In this document: piece after piece, positions 1 through 12,224 of the stretch
Layout: the number at the start of each line of letters is the position of its first letter
Position numbering within the stretch: the first letter of the stretch is position 1
Source of the DNA: Schistocerca nitens
Lineage: Eukaryota; Arthropoda; Insecta; Orthoptera; Acrididae
Reading direction: 5' to 3'
Assembly (NCBI RefSeq): GCF_023898315.1
Contig: NC_064616.1
Coordinates: forward strand, 542,181,602 to 542,245,601
DNA: 64,000 nucleotides
The notes under the pieces: generated by a model
The model's database searches: none
What the model was told of the DNA's origin: nothing
Seen by the model: only the letters and a program-made list of their open reading frames with translations
Position numbers and translations under genes: made by a program

Positions 1-3000
1 CGGAAGAACTTCACAGTCAACGGCATAGGATGGAGAAGGCAACGGGAAACCACTCCATTAAAGATCACTCAAGATATCCCAAGAATCAGTAGCGCACCAT
101 GCCAGAATCTTCTGTTAAACATAAATCCGGAGTAATAGTCCCCCAATCGGATCTCCGGGTGGGGACAATGGAAGGTCAGGCAAAGTTGAATAATACACTA
201 AAAATAGCAACATGGAATGTAAGAACACTCCTCCAATGCGGGAAATTAGAGAACCTCAAACTAGAGATGGACAGAATGGGAACAGACATAATAGGAATAT
301 CTGAGATGCGATGGCCTGAACCAGGAGACTTCAGATCAGGAAATTATCGTATCATTCATACAGGTACTAACCAAGGAACAACTGGAATCGGTGGAGTTGG
401 AATAATTCTAAAAGGAAAACTCGGGAATCTAGTCACAGGATATGTGCAATTTAACTCTAGGATAATACTAGTCAAAATTGGAACCAAACCAAAGAACACG
501 GTAATAGTACAAGTCTATATGCCGACATCGGCAGAAGAAGACGATGTAATAGAAACAGTGTATGAAGACATCAACAAAGTTATAAATTATGTTAAAGGTG
601 AAGAGAACTTAATTATAATGGGAGATTGGAATGCTAGTGTTGGAGAAGAGAAAGTTGACGGAATTGTAGGGAAATATGGTCTAGGAGATAGGAACGAAAG
701 AGGAAGCCGGCTAATTGAATTTTGTGCCAAAAACAAGTTGGTCATAGCGAACTCCCTTTTCAACCACCATAAAAGAAGAAGGTACACGTGGAAAGCCCCA
801 GGAGATACTAGAAGACACCAAATCGACTATATATTAGTAAAATCGCGTTTTAAAAACCAAATCAAGGATTGCAGAAGCTACCCGTCTGCGGATATTAATA
901 GTGATCACAACCTTGTAATGATGAAATGCTTACTCAAACTCAAGCGATTAGAGAGAAAAACGAACAAAGTATGGAACAGAGATAACCTAAAGTCTGAAGA
1001 ACTAGTGATCCCTTATGCACGGAAAACTGATGAGATGGCATCAAACATTATTCCCGGGAGTACTAACGAGGAGTGGAAACAAATCAAAGAAGGCATACAT
1101 AAAGCAGCAGAAGAATTTATTGGGAAAGCCAAACCTGTAAACAGGAAAGAGTGGATAACACCTGAAATAATTTGTCTAATGGAAGAAAGAAGACTATACA
1201 AAAATGCCTCTGACGAGCAAAGCGAAAACAAATATAGAAAGCTTAGAAACCAAATAAACAGAGAATCTAGGAAAGCAAAAGAAAATTACCTCAACAGCAT
1301 TTGTAAAGAGGTGTTGGAAAACATGGTTAAAGGAAAAACTGACTTGGCCTACAGAACAATAAAACAAAACTTTGCTAAACGGAAAGTAAAATCTTCAGGA
1401 ACTATAAAGAACAAAGAGGGCAAGGTACTATTTGGATATGACACGCTGAAGAGATGGCAAGAATACATTGAAGAGCTATATCAAGGAGACCCTCTAACAG
1501 ATAATATGATAGAATTAAGCGAAGAAGTAGAGAAAGAAGAACTAGGGGACACAATTCTGAAAGATGAATTTGAAAAAGCACTAAAAGAACTACCAGATAA
1601 GAAAGCGGCAGGTGTTGATTATATACCTTCTGAACTAATTAAGAAATCAGGAGACAAAATGAAAGCTACATTACTGCAACTCATACAGAAAATATACAAA
1701 ACAGGTGAAGTTCCTGAAGACTATCAGAAATGCATCATATTCCCCATACCTAAGAAAGCATCTACTATGGACTGTGAAAACCATCGAACACTCAGTCTTC
1801 TTTCACACGCATCAAAAATTCTAATAAGAATAATTTTGAAAAGAGTTGAAAACCAATTGAATAGCACTCTAAGTGAAGACCAATTCGGTTTTAGAAGCGG
1901 TGTAGGGACGAGGGAAGCAATCTTATCTTTAAGACTAATAATTGAGAAACAAATTTCCAAAAACAAACAAGTATTTATAGCCTTCGTAGACCTCGAAAAG
2001 GCATTTGACAATGTTGTATGGCCAGAAATGTTTAGAATTCTGAAGAAGGCTGGTCTGAAATATAATGATAGAAGGATAATCTTTAAAATATACCAAAATG
2101 AAACAGCCTTAGTTAAGAAGGAAAACAAAGAAGAAACAGCAAGAATAAGGAAAGGAGTGAGACAGGGATGCCCACTATCTCCAGTAATTTTCAACGCATA
2201 TATCCAAGAAGCAATAGATAAAATAAGAGAGAATATTGAAGTAGGAATAAAACTTAACGGAATGAAAATAGATATGTTGCGATATGCAGATGATATCGCC
2301 ATAATTACAGAAAGGAAAGAAGATTTAGAAGCCGCACTCAATGAAATGGGAAACACCTTAAAAGAACAGTATGGAATGAAAATAAATAAGAAAAAGACTA
2401 AAGTGATGGTGAGTGGCGCCCTGAACTACAATGAACCCATACGAATAACAATCAAGGGAGAGAAACTAGGGCAGGTTACAGAATTTAACTACTTAGGTAG
2501 CAAAATAACAGCAGATGGAAGGAGCAAAAGTGACATTAAAAACAGAATACAACTTGCCAAAATAGCATTCAATGGAAAAAGAAACTTACTGACGAGTAGA
2601 AATGTTAGTTTAGACGTAAGAAAGAGAGTCATGAAAACCTATGTGTGGAGTACAGCCCTTTACGGATGTGAAACTTGGACTAGTGGAAAAGAAGAAAAGA
2701 GAAGATTAGAGGCATTCGAAATGTGGTGCTACCGGAGAATGGAAAAAATCAGCTGGCGAGACAAGGCTACAAACGAAGATGTCCTCAGAAGAGTGAAAGA
2801 AAACAGATCTCTTTGGCGAAATATACAGAAAAGAAGAATAACCTTCATAGGTCACATTTTACGGCATAACAATTTCATTAAGAGAATATTAGAAGGAATC
2901 ATTGAAGGAAGAACTCGCCGAGGACGACCTAGATTAAGCTACATTCAACAAGTAATAAATGACATCGGGTGCCAGACCTATGCAGATATGAAGAAGAAAG

Positions 3001-3076
3001 TTGACAAAAGAACGGAATGGCGTGCTGCTGCCAACCAACCTGTGGGTTGATAACCGAAGAAGAAGAAGATTTAATA
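1..3076 (+). mobile_element. RTE-clade non-LTR retrotransposon, near full length
   Basis: A short 5' leader, one long ORF and an extremely short 3' end that finishes in a (GAA)n-like tail at 3055-3069 (ACCGAAGAAGAAGAAGA) are the usual RTE layout. The leader at 32-56 resembles the GGAGAAGG...CCACTCC motif I remember from BovB/RTE elements. The element is joined directly to sequence that pairs with the right arm of the inverted repeat (match starts about 3070), so it inserted into that arm; no counterpart is seen beside 39394. The 5' end may lie just outside the window, so the left target duplication cannot be seen. Confidence 0.88.
99..3050 (+). CDS. RTE-type endonuclease/reverse transcriptase polyprotein, intact ORF
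   Basis: A 983-residue ORF without stops or frameshifts encodes the single RTE protein that nicks target DNA and reverse-transcribes the element RNA. The N-terminal apurinic-type endonuclease shows WNVRTL (about residues 39-44), SEMRW (68-72), VYMPTS, GDWN (175-178) and SDH (268-270). The reverse transcriptase shows FVDLEKAFD (catalytic D631), GVRQGCPLSP, YADD (729-732) and YLGSKIT. The C-terminal part has the CETW...FEMWCYRRM and GHILRH blocks known from BovB/RTE proteins and ends WRAAANQPVG, close to the family's WRAA ending. All residues I would expect in both catalytic centres are present, so the copy could be young or active. I took the first ATG after the leader; the real start could be an in-frame ATG further in (for example residue 24). 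Length is typical of the clade. Confidence 0.93.
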   Translation: MPESSVKHKSGVIVPQSDLRVGTMEGQAKLNNTLKIATWNVRTLLQCGKLENLKLEMDRMGTDIIGISEMRWPEPGDFRSGNYRIIHTGTNQGTTGIGGVGIILKGKLGNLVTGYVQFNSRIILVKIGTKPKNTVIVQVYMPTSAEEDDVIETVYEDINKVINYVKGEENLIIMGDWNASVGEEKVDGIVGKYGLGDRNERGSRLIEFCAKNKLVIANSLFNHHKRRRYTWKAPGDTRRHQIDYILVKSRFKNQIKDCRSYPSADINSDHNLVMMKCLLKLKRLERKTNKVWNRDNLKSEELVIPYARKTDEMASNIIPGSTNEEWKQIKEGIHKAAEEFIGKAKPVNRKEWITPEIICLMEERRLYKNASDEQSENKYRKLRNQINRESRKAKENYLNSICKEVLENMVKGKTDLAYRTIKQNFAKRKVKSSGTIKNKEGKVLFGYDTLKRWQEYIEELYQGDPLTDNMIELSEEVEKEELGDTILKDEFEKALKELPDKKAAGVDYIPSELIKKSGDKMKATLLQLIQKIYKTGEVPEDYQKCIIFPIPKKASTMDCENHRTLSLLSHASKILIRIILKRVENQLNSTLSEDQFGFRSGVGTREAILSLRLIIEKQISKNKQVFIAFVDLEKAFDNVVWPEMFRILKKAGLKYNDRRIIFKIYQNETALVKKENKEETARIRKGVRQGCPLSPVIFNAYIQEAIDKIRENIEVGIKLNGMKIDMLRYADDIAIITERKEDLEAALNEMGNTLKEQYGMKINKKKTKVMVSGALNYNEPIRITIKGEKLGQVTEFNYLGSKITADGRSKSDIKNRIQLAKIAFNGKRNLLTSRNVSLDVRKRVMKTYVWSTALYGCETWTSGKEEKRRLEAFEMWCYRRMEKISWRDKATNEDVLRRVKENRSLWRNIQKRRITFIGHILRHNNFIKRILEGIIEGRTRRGRPRLSYIQQVINDIGCQTYADMKKKVDKRTEWRAAANQPVG

Positions 3077-3351
3077 AATTAATGATGAATAGGGAAAGAT
3101 GGCGATATATCACACAGCCGGGCGCCGCATTACCAGGAATGCAGAACGACTGGGGAGGTCCGCTTTACAGCAACAGCAGGGAGCAGTCAGTGGTGTCGCT
3201 ACCTCCTGCGCGTCGCTACTGCCCTGGTACCACCAGCGCCGATTGAGACGTAGTCTTCACCCTTGAGGACATCAGAGACGCAAACGACGACGATGACTAC
3301 TGATCTCCTTCTGGATATGATGAATCTTACACACGAACGAACGTCACACTG

Positions 3352-3417
3352 GGGACTGATGACATCAGATATTAAGTCCCATAGTGCTCAGAGCCATTTG
3401 AACCATTAAAAAAATAA
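3352..3417 (+). mobile_element. 5'-truncated SINE with target duplication
   Basis: Only the tail of the common SINE is present (GGGGACTGATGAC through GAGCCATTTGAACCATT plus an A-rich end). It is flanked by TCACACTG at 3344-3351 and 3418-3425, an 8-bp target duplication. The right arm near 39118 reads straight through with a single copy, so insertion followed the arm duplication. Confidence 0.85.
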
Positions 3418-3425
3418 TCACACTG

Positions 3426-4719
3426 TAAATAGAAATATCATCGGTTGCATACAGGAAGCGACTACTCAGATATCACATTACTTGTAGGTTTGTACTCCAG
3501 AGTGGGCTCTTAAGTGAGAAGTTAGTCTAGTACTGTGAGAGAAGAGTATTTACAGAGGAGTACGGACGTCTTTGTAAGTAAGGGAGAGAAAATGTCAGTA
3601 TTGTGTTAGATAAAAGAGTGACGCGAGCAGGCTCATGAAAGAAGTGAACAACAGAAAACCTAAGGTATCAAGTGGAATGTTATTACGCGTCACATGTACT
3701 GGCAGAACGCCAGTGATATAGGCACATTTGCTACATCACAAAAAAAAGTGTGAGGTAGACATCCAAATCGTGGATAAATTTTGCATTTCATCTGCCTCTT
3801 CTGCGCCATGTTGAAAAAAAAAGTGAAAAATGCTACCCCAATCACGCGATGCTATTAGCGGAAAATTTTAATAAATGATTTATAGACTGGAAGGCCTTCT
3901 GGAAGGTGGTAGGGCTGATTAAACGAGGTCACAGTACTGACAGTACTGTTGTAAAATGAATGCCAACGGTGTGGAAAGCGATCGTATGAAACAAAGGAAA
4001 ATATTTCTGCTTAGCAAATGCGACGAGAAACAGCTACCAACCAATATGAAGCATTCAACTCTGAGGCAGAAAATGGAGAGGATTAACGTCAAGACAACAT
4101 CTTGGAAACATTTAGCTGCTGACCAGAGGTGAGAGAGATGGAGAGGGCCTAATGTGGTTTAACAGCCGAGTATAGTATAGGCAGTTTTATTGTGAAATTC
4201 AACAAAGCCTGTTAAATTAACTATACGTGAGTCCATTTTTTGCTGTCAGCAGTACCACGAGCGATGAGTATTTGCAGATAACAGAGTGAGGAAAAGCTGG
4301 ATCAAGAAAGAGGTGAACAACAGAGAAACCCGCTATTAAGAGATTCCAGCAGCCTCATGTCCTGCACTGCCTGAGTGTGAAGAATGCGCTACGTCGTTTA
4401 GTGAAGTACACTAAGCGCTAAATGGAGTTGAGGTTATATGAGTTTGTTGGCAAATGAAAGACGTTCTTAAAACCATTACTACAGTTACCATAAATTAAAG
4501 ATGGCATCTTGTATCGACTACCTGCCAAGAGTAAAAGAGTACCCAATTCCGTCATAGTTAGTAATAACTGATAGGAAGTCATCTAGTGAAACCAATATTT
4601 TGGATTTAGGTCCTCTGCTGTTCACAAACTATGTAAGGATTTAAGAGACAATGTGAGGAGGCCTTTCACACAACTGCAGGCCTTTGCAGTTGTTGTCGTC
4701 AGTAGCCGTCAAATAAAGT
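3426..4719. other. Gene-less stretch, partly inverted-repeat arm
   Basis: Up to about 4026 this pairs with 38410-39118 in the right arm. Beyond that I recognise nothing; ORFs are short and stop-rich. The word GAAAGARGTGAACAACAGA occurs near 3640 and 4306, hinting at an old internal duplication. Confidence 0.5.
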
Positions 4720-5190
4720 CATGAATTGATCATAGCTAATTGCAAAATGATTCAGACAAGATTTATGCATGGCGTGAAAACTGGAAATTGACCCTAAACA
4801 ATAGAAAAGAGACGTATTTCACGTGAGTAGTAAGAGAAGTTTGCTAAATGGTGGTCACACGATAAATAACACGTGTTAGAAGGTTGTAAATGCAACTAAA
4901 TACCTAGGAATTACAGTTCTAATAAACTTAAATTGGAAGATCACGTAGAAAACATTGTGGGGAAGGCAAACAGAAGATGAGATTTACTGACAGAATACTT
5001 AGACGATGAAGTGATCTTAAAGATAGTGCTTACACCATGCTTGTCTGTCCATCTCTGAAGTATTGCTGTGCGGTAGCAGATCCTTACTGATGTGTCGGCA
5101 GCTGGGCCAACACCTTGTAGAATGAAGTGGCTGAAAGTGCACGCTAAACTAACGCAGACGGGCGTGAAGTACTGGAACATGAGACTTATT
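4720..5190 (+). pseudogene. Decayed non-LTR reverse transcriptase fragment (Jockey/CR1-like)
   Basis: Conceptual translation with frame changes gives three blocks in the right order for the end of a non-LTR reverse transcriptase: DKIYAWRENWKLTLNNRK at about 4755, then VNATKYLGIT at about 4888, then DHVENIVGKANR at about 4940. In the family these follow the YADD motif. Stops and at least one frameshift separate the blocks, so the copy is dead. No 5' part of an ORF2 lies upstream in the same orientation. The reverse-strand ORF at 4941-5285 is a shadow of this region. Assignment to Jockey versus CR1-type is a guess. Confidence 0.65.
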
Positions 5191-5568
5191 AATGAATAAG
5201 AAGAAAAGTACGTAGCTGGAATAATATACTTAACTTTATTCTCTTGTTGGAATACATCTCTTGAATAGTAGTAAGCTATAAGCACTGATACAAATGGCGC
5301 CTTGCTAGGTAGTAGCTATGGAATAAGCTGAAGGCTATTCTATCAGTCTCTCGGCAAATGAGAGGAAGACTTGGTAGGTCTGGTCGCAAGCTATGTCGTC
5401 CGTACAACTGGGGCGAGGTCTAGTCCGTGTATTGTGACCTGCCATGTGGTGGCGCTAGGATTGCGATTACACAGTGGCGACACGCGGGTCCGACATGTAC
5501 TACAGGACCGCGGCCGATTTAAGTTACCACCTAGCAAGTGTGGTGTCTAGCGGTGACACCACACTTAC
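5190..5568 (-). mobile_element. Solo or truncated LTR, reverse orientation
   Basis: Read on the minus strand this begins GTGTGGTGTCACCGCTAGAC, contains GGCCGCGGTCC and the CGCGTGTCGCCAC block, and ends near CCAGCTACGTAC. From memory this matches the start of a very common grasshopper LTR that opens with a short inverted repeat (GTGGTGTCACC...). The far end of the LTR is missing and no internal retroviral-like region adjoins it. A promoter/terminator role is known for LTRs in general; nothing here shows activity. Confidence 0.55.
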
Positions 5569-5645
5569 CTCGCAGGACTGACGGAGAACATCGCAACAGT
5601 TCGAAGAAGGATAGATCATGTTGTAATACCTCGAAATAGGTTGGC

Positions 5646-5665
5646 GGGGGGGGGGGGGGGGGGGG
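5646..5665 (+). repeat. G20 homopolymer tract
   Basis: Twenty consecutive G residues, followed by AGAGGG. This is by far the longest G run in the window. It could be a real mononucleotide microsatellite or a base-calling/assembly artefact. Confidence 0.95.
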
Positions 5666-5669
5666 AGAG

Positions 5670-6465
5670 GGTCACGAATATCACCAGCGAGTTGAGGTGA
5701 CAAGCATTAAAATAAGGCGATTTTCATTGCAGACAAAAGCTCTACACGAAATTTCAGTCACCAACTTTCTCCTCCGAATTCTGAAATATTTTGACTCACT
5801 TGAAGGGGGAGAAATAACACTCGTTATAAAATAAAAGAAATCGGAGCTCGCACCGAACGATACGGCGAGTCATATTTCGCATGTCGTATTTGAATGTGGA
5901 TCTGTAGAGAAATAATCTGAAAGTGGTTTTATGATCTCTGTACCAGACACTTAATTCTGAATTGTAGAAAAATCATGTGGATATTCAAATACAGTTACTA
6001 CTGTTAATAAGCATTTTTCAGATATACAGAGTGTCTCTATTAAGAAATGACAAGGGTATTATTTTTCGGTATTTCGGCGGATATTTGCAGTTTCATATTA
6101 ACAATGCGTTGCAGAAGTCAGCCTAAACAAATGCTGCTAATCACCTCTTTGATGCGACGCGTTATTTTGTTTCCCGTTAGAAACAAAATCATTTCTGAAG
6201 TGGAATTCAACGTGCCGGTTGGCCAGAGCAGTTCAAAGTTGGTCTACAGCGATGTTCATTTCACCGATATTTGTTAACAACGACAGTGAAACGGGAAACA
6301 AATAAGCACATTCTGTCGACGATGGGCGTCCCATGAAACATGTCATGATCAGTGTTTGTTTGTGCTGACGTCAGCTACACGTTGCAGATACGAAATTGCA
6401 ATTATCAGCCGAAACACCTGCTGATGGCTTTTAGGGAAGACACCCGAATAAAATGTGCAAATGTA
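5670..6465. other. No recognised feature
   Basis: Low-complexity-poor, AT-rich sequence with only short ORFs such as 6047-6277 that show no family motifs. I see no RNA gene or repeat here. Confidence 0.5.
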
Positions 6466-6661
6466 GGCCGGCCGTTGTGGCCGAGCGCTTCAGTCCGGAA
6501 CCGCACTGCTGCTACGGACGCAGGTTCAAATCCTCCTTCGGGCATGGACGTGTGTGATGTCCTTAGGTTAGTTGGGTTTAAGTAGTTCTAAGTCTACGGG
6601 ACTGATGACCTCAGATGTTAAGTCCCATAGTGCTCAGAGCCATTTGAACCATTTTTGAACC
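6466..6661 (+). mobile_element. tRNA-derived SINE, full-length but diverged
   Basis: The copy starts GGCCGGCCGTTGTGGCCGAG (A-box-like), has a B-box-like GCAGGTTCAAATCC, the GATGTCCTTAGGTTAGTT core and the GAGCCATTTGAACCATTTTT tail. The head carries a deletion relative to better copies such as 33824. SINEs are transcribed by RNA polymerase III and mobilised by a LINE partner. I could not define a target duplication. Confidence 0.88.
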
Positions 6662-9282
6662 AATCGTAGTTTTTTGAAAGCACAAATATTTTAACAGACC
6701 TTTTTCCGCCTTGTTTTTCCAAGTTGTGAATGCTTTGTACTTACAGAAAATAATTATTTTAAGCTAAATTAAATTAATGGAAAAGACCCAAACAATGAAA
6801 GTGACCTGTGGGGACGCATAAACAATGTTATTAGGGAGAACTTAATGAGCAGACGCACGCTCACGTTAAAACAGCGGTTCTACGTCTTCTTATATCCTGT
6901 AGATGAACTAAGAGAGACAAAAGAGCTTTAAATAACTAGACTAGTAATCGTTGAAAGCTGGGCGTGATACAGCAGTTGTTCTTTGACATTTTCATAGTTC
7001 AAGGACATCGCAGATGAACTATAGATAGTTACTGTTAATCTGAAAGTATCGTTTTAAAGAGATCTTTAGTTTCCCATTGCTTCTATTTGAAACTGTTACT
7101 AAAACACAACTGTATCAGGAGGAAAGTGCACATTAATTGTGCTTTCTTCAGTGACCTTGAAGCCTGTAGCCTTGTTGAATGCCTTAGTGCTTATGACAGA
7201 TAAAAATAATAAATTTGTTTTGAGTGATTTAATTCCGCCTGCAGCTATCGTTTCTTTTGTTCGTTTATTCGTTGTACTATTGTACCTCAAGTGTAGGTAT
7301 TTATGTACTGTTTGTAAGTGAACTACTGAATTACTCGAAAAACTCCGTTCATAGCAGTTACACGAAACATTTTCGTATAAACATGTCTTTTGGATGCATT
7401 ATTTTTATTAATTACTATTCAGTCAGACACATAAAGCAAGGAAACGAGATCGATGTGACTGCGGGTTTTCCCATTGTACCCAGAAGAGCCAAAATGTGAG
7501 GAGCGCCAGCAGTCGGTACGCCACCTACTGCGCCTAGCTGTATCCCTGTGCCCCCGGTCGCTAATTCAGCAATACGCCTGGAAAAATCATTGTGGGGACT
7601 AACTTGCCTACTGTGTTGAATTATATGAGGAATAATAAATTATGAGGAAGTTACATGTTTTTAATGCCTGCACCAGGCAAAGGAGTGCAGGCAACCTAAA
7701 TACTGATAAATGGGTTAGGAATACAACTCCAAATATATAGTCATTGGTGCGCTTTCTTTCTTAATCAAGCGGTACACTAGCAACAGGAGACACTTGTGTT
7801 ATTAAGCAACATATTATGACACAGGGGCTAAAGGGAATGTTACTTACTTGCCCAGTGAAATATTCTATTCCATAATGAATTCCGATGGAAATGAACATCC
7901 AGCAAACTCTTTTACTGAATTAGTGTGTTTAAAAAGAAGTTGCCATGACAGGACTTCGTCATTAGTCAGCAGCATCTGCAGTGCGACAAGCAGTTAAATT
8001 TTCATATTCAATTATCCTGTAGTTTTTATGGAATTATATAAACGGTATTCGAGACTCGTTAATAAAGTTGCAAATGTTTGATGAAAGTTGCTTTCACACT
8101 GCGGGACATGATCTGCGAAAGTGACAAAGCTAAAGCACATTTCCTCGAAGTAATTTTCGATAAAATCAAGACGTGTGGCGTTTTTGAGTGGGTAATATTG
8201 TTTAAAGTTCAAGATGGTATTCTTTGAACTTTTTTGGTTGATATTAAGTGACCAACCATCACAGTATTTTTTATGATGTTGTTATTCAATATCTTGTGCA
8301 TCACTATGTAGCAACTAAGTATGTTATTTGGAACTGTAACAGAAAATTATATGCCACAAATATGATAAAAGATTTACACAAGCAAAGATTCATAGTGAGT
8401 AACTGGAGCCTAACGATGCTGAATGATTTATGTGAACTACTGTCGAAACACATGAGGAACACAGGATGTAAGTTCATCTCCAATGAAATGTACAGTCAGT
8501 GACGAGCACAAGATGAGTATCATACTAAGAAGAAACGTGTGACATAAATCATAAATGTACCATGGCATCACATATTTCCCAGGTAAAGCCTTTGTATGGT
8601 TCAAAATACCGAATTTAAAACCAGGCAATATTGTAAGAAATTCAGTACAAGTCATTATAACATTTGATCTCAAAATACAGTAGAATTATATGATAATATA
8701 CATTTGTTAATACAACGTACTTTCCTGTGATATATTATCGTATATAACCGTAGATACGGCTATGAAACCAAGTTCCATCCATCTGATACAGAAGACTGAA
8801 GTTAGTACGTATACTAACTTCATTACGCGTAAAGGACTTCTAAACATTAGTCTCAGTACTATCGTTATAATGCAAATGGTTAATATACAACGTATCAACT
8901 GCTTATTTATTATAGACAAACAATTTTTTACATTTATGATGCACAGGTTCATCATTCGACACTGTGTCTCGTCTAATGGAGATATAAATATGAACACTGA
9001 AACAGTTCTCAGTTTAATATTAACTGATATCTTTGTCTTGGGACTGAAACAAAAATGACTGTAACTGTTCATGATCTGCTCCCGGAGAGAGAGAACCAAA
9101 TCATTAAATGCAGAACATATAATTTAGACGAAATCAAATATGATTTGTAATCATCATCAAATCCTAGCACATAACAGTGTTATAGTTGTGTCATAGAATA
9201 TGCAAACAATACTAACTGGTGTGGGATAACAGGTAAAGGAAAACATCACAGCATTAACTATGCTTTATTACGCTACATACAA
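6662..9282. other. No recognised feature over 2.6 kb
   Basis: AT-rich sequence with only short ORFs on both strands (for example 8707-9099 minus and 8762-9058 plus, which overlap antisense and show no motifs). I see no transposon ends, RNA gene or coding signal. It lies inside the 9.8 kb segment present only in the left arm. Confidence 0.5.
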
Positions 9283-9530
9283 CCGAGTGAGTTGGCGCAG
9301 TGGCTAGCACACTAAGAGTCGGCTTCGAGAGGACGACTTTCCAATCTCGACTCCAGCCATCCTGAATTAGGTTTTCCGCTATTTCCTTAAATCGCTTCAG
9401 GCAAATGCCGGGATGCTTCCTTTTAAAGGATACGATAGAATTCATTTCCCATCCTTCCCTAATCCGATGGGACCGATGATCTTCCTGTTTGGTTCCTTCC
9501 CCGAAATCAACCAACCAACCAGTACTTAGA
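9283..9530 (+). mobile_element. tRNA-derived SINE of a second family
   Basis: It opens CCGAGTGAGTTGGCGCAGTG (A-box-like), has GCCATCCTGAATTAGGTTTTCC, TTTCAGGCAAATGCCGGGAT and CCATCCTTCCCTAA, and ends in (AACC)n. The same family occurs at 35500-35676 and, reversed, at 59376-59599. The head is tRNA-like with a degraded B box. Confidence 0.8.
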
Positions 9531-12224
9531 AGAGAACTCATGAGTCATAAATGAGAAGGAAACAATTTGGATGATTATTGTCTTATAGCAGTGTCGTTTA
9601 GCATTGAGTCATACACTCATAGATTTATGTCATGGATGTGAGTATGAATACAGACAGCATGTATCCATATATTGCACACGACATGTAAGAAGCTGTAGTG
9701 TACCAAGTTCACCGAATATGACAAATTATTGTAAGGAGGGAGGAACAGTTTGTTAAAATATGTGATGAGCAGCCACAAGAAAAAAGAATGACGATCTTTG
9801 AGATTAGTTTTGTTGAACCATACAGCTAATACAAAATCATATATATAGAGAAATAACTACATAAACAGTCTGTTCAAAAATGTTTAAAGATAATTTTATA
9901 ATCTCCATACAGGTTCATTACTTAAAGCTATGAAACATCGATGCATCAACTACAGACATTTGTTCAATATCTATAGCTAAGTAATGTAGACACTTCAACT
10001 ACAGACAGAATAGAATAGAATGACGTGAACTTAATAGAGACTGCGAGGGGTACACGTGGAAGTTAGAGGGTTTATGCAGTTACAGAAAGAACACCAAATT
10101 TCAGATACACACATTCCTATCTCCTATAAAAAGGACTATCCACATATCTAAGCATCTTCATGACACAATAATACAGGAGCACGTTTGAAAGGGACACCTT
10201 AAATTTGATAACGTTTTTGAATAAACAGATTTGCTGTCCTTCCAAGAAACTGCAGAAAAACAAGAAGAGGTTTATATCTCCTGTCTTCTGATAGCCGCAG
10301 AAAGTGTTATCCTTGGGCCTATCGGATATAAGTAGTAACAACTTAAACTATATTAACTACGCATCTGTAGGTAGGTAGTTTTAAACTTACTGCTCCCCTA
10401 AAATTATTGAAACACAGGACGAGTTTCATATTACTAGTAGGACCGCAGTGTAGTATCCACGTCTACAGCAGATTTATAGGTGCCAGTCGTCTTCTCATGC
10501 TTCCTCAGTCTGTTTCCGCATTTATAGCATGAAATATGAAGTTGGCAGACTAACGTTGATGACAGGACCAAAAACACAGGCTTTCTTTGCCCCTAGTCAC
10601 TCTCATCATTGTAAACCAATGCCACCCCGGCTGGGGATTGTAGAGAGTGAATTCTCATACCCCTTCGTTTGTTTAGCAATGGTTCTCGAAAGACAGTTAG
10701 TATTTGAATATTAATTTCACTAATTGGTCAAATTACTGCTGAAGTCTCTTGATATCTTGAGCTATGAGTATACACATGAACACAGTGGGTCGAATAAAGA
10801 TTAATGTAAGCAGTTAAACTTGAAATGAAAGTGACAAACCAATTTTTCATAAAACTTTAAAAGTGAATATCGAGTTTTCCAACTATTATCTGAAAGGATT
10901 TCCAAATGGGTCTACTTTGCTCTCATTTTCAGTCCAATGCTCGATGGCACAGGCTGAGTCTCCTGCTGTCCACAGAACAGGACAAAGATTTCATTTATCG
11001 TGGGAGTCTGATTCATTTACTACTGCGCTGCTCATTCCTTTGGCAAATAAACTTCCAGCCAGGTACTGACGTCGAAGGTATAGAGGAGGTTCAGCGGCTG
11101 CTACTTGTACGGTATTAGTCGAAGTCGATCTCATTGCACCAGGGCATGTACTATACGAGGCGCAATTTATGAAGTGCTCGTTTAGCAGCGTTTGATGTGA
11201 GGAACATACTAAATCGTCGACTAAGCGGACAAAGCCCTTGGACGGAATGAAGGGAGTGTAAGCGTCTGCGCCCCACCAAGTTCCAGCTACAGACCTCATG
11301 GCGTAATTTTTTTTTCTGTTTTCTTGACCACATGAGATGATATTTGTGATCAGGACATGTGAAAAGCACCGAAGCAGAATGCGCCGTTTCTTTTCATTCT
11401 TGCGTACGTTATCATTCAAATTACCCATATTTTTACATGCAAATTTGTGTCAATTTGACATTAAATCAATTACATCTCAGATCAAATCTATTTCCTTTTC
11501 TTCCATCCAGACTCTTTTAGACATTTCACAGTATGCAATGGCTATGGGCTAGAGCGATTTCTGTGTGCTGTGACATCGCAGATAAGCAAGGGCATTTCAA
11601 CAGAAGAACCGTTCCAGTTACCATTGGTTTGCGTCGGACTCTGATGCTGGACACAGAGAGGGGCAGAACGGATGCTGCAGACAGCTGTGGATTGTTTTCG
11701 ATTTGTTTCCTGGAGAGTCGTTTTACGTATAAGTTGTTGAACATTCATAGAAGTGTATTCAGTGCATAATCTGGCACGTTGGAGAACGTATCGTAGTGCA
11801 GATAATCGATTCTATGGGCAGAATTCGTGGATGACATCCGTACTTTCTTTAACTCTCTCAACTGAAACCATCAGTACAGGAAATGGTCTAATACTATGGA
11901 AGCTGAGGAAGTAGCAGGACAGAAGACATAAGGAGTATCCAAGTTGTCAGGCACATCTTCCAACCACTTGCCATTCATTTCGCTTTGGTCGAGGTTCCAG
12001 TTACAGTTTGTAAGCTTCCTTATTGTGCTCCATATATCTGAGATCTTGGTATCTCTATTCACTTTTTGACAATAACTTATCCAGGTACAAATTTTTACTT
12101 TTTGAAATGGCTCTAAAATTGAGCGTCTATCTTCTGGTATTGCAGATAATCTTACCAAGATGATGAAATATTTTACTACGTAAGTACTAACCGAAGTTAG
12201 GCAATCACTCGAGAAATTCTCGTA
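9531..12224. other. No recognised feature over 2.7 kb
   Basis: Only short ORFs without motifs. Several overlap antisense at 10991-11770; none looks conserved or coding. Nothing recognisable as transposon ends or RNA genes. Confidence 0.45.

Noticed and set aside
8707..9099. Overlapping plus and minus ORFs (130 and 98 codons) as a gene
   Set aside because: AT-rich, motif-free and antisense to each other; no sign of coding constraint.
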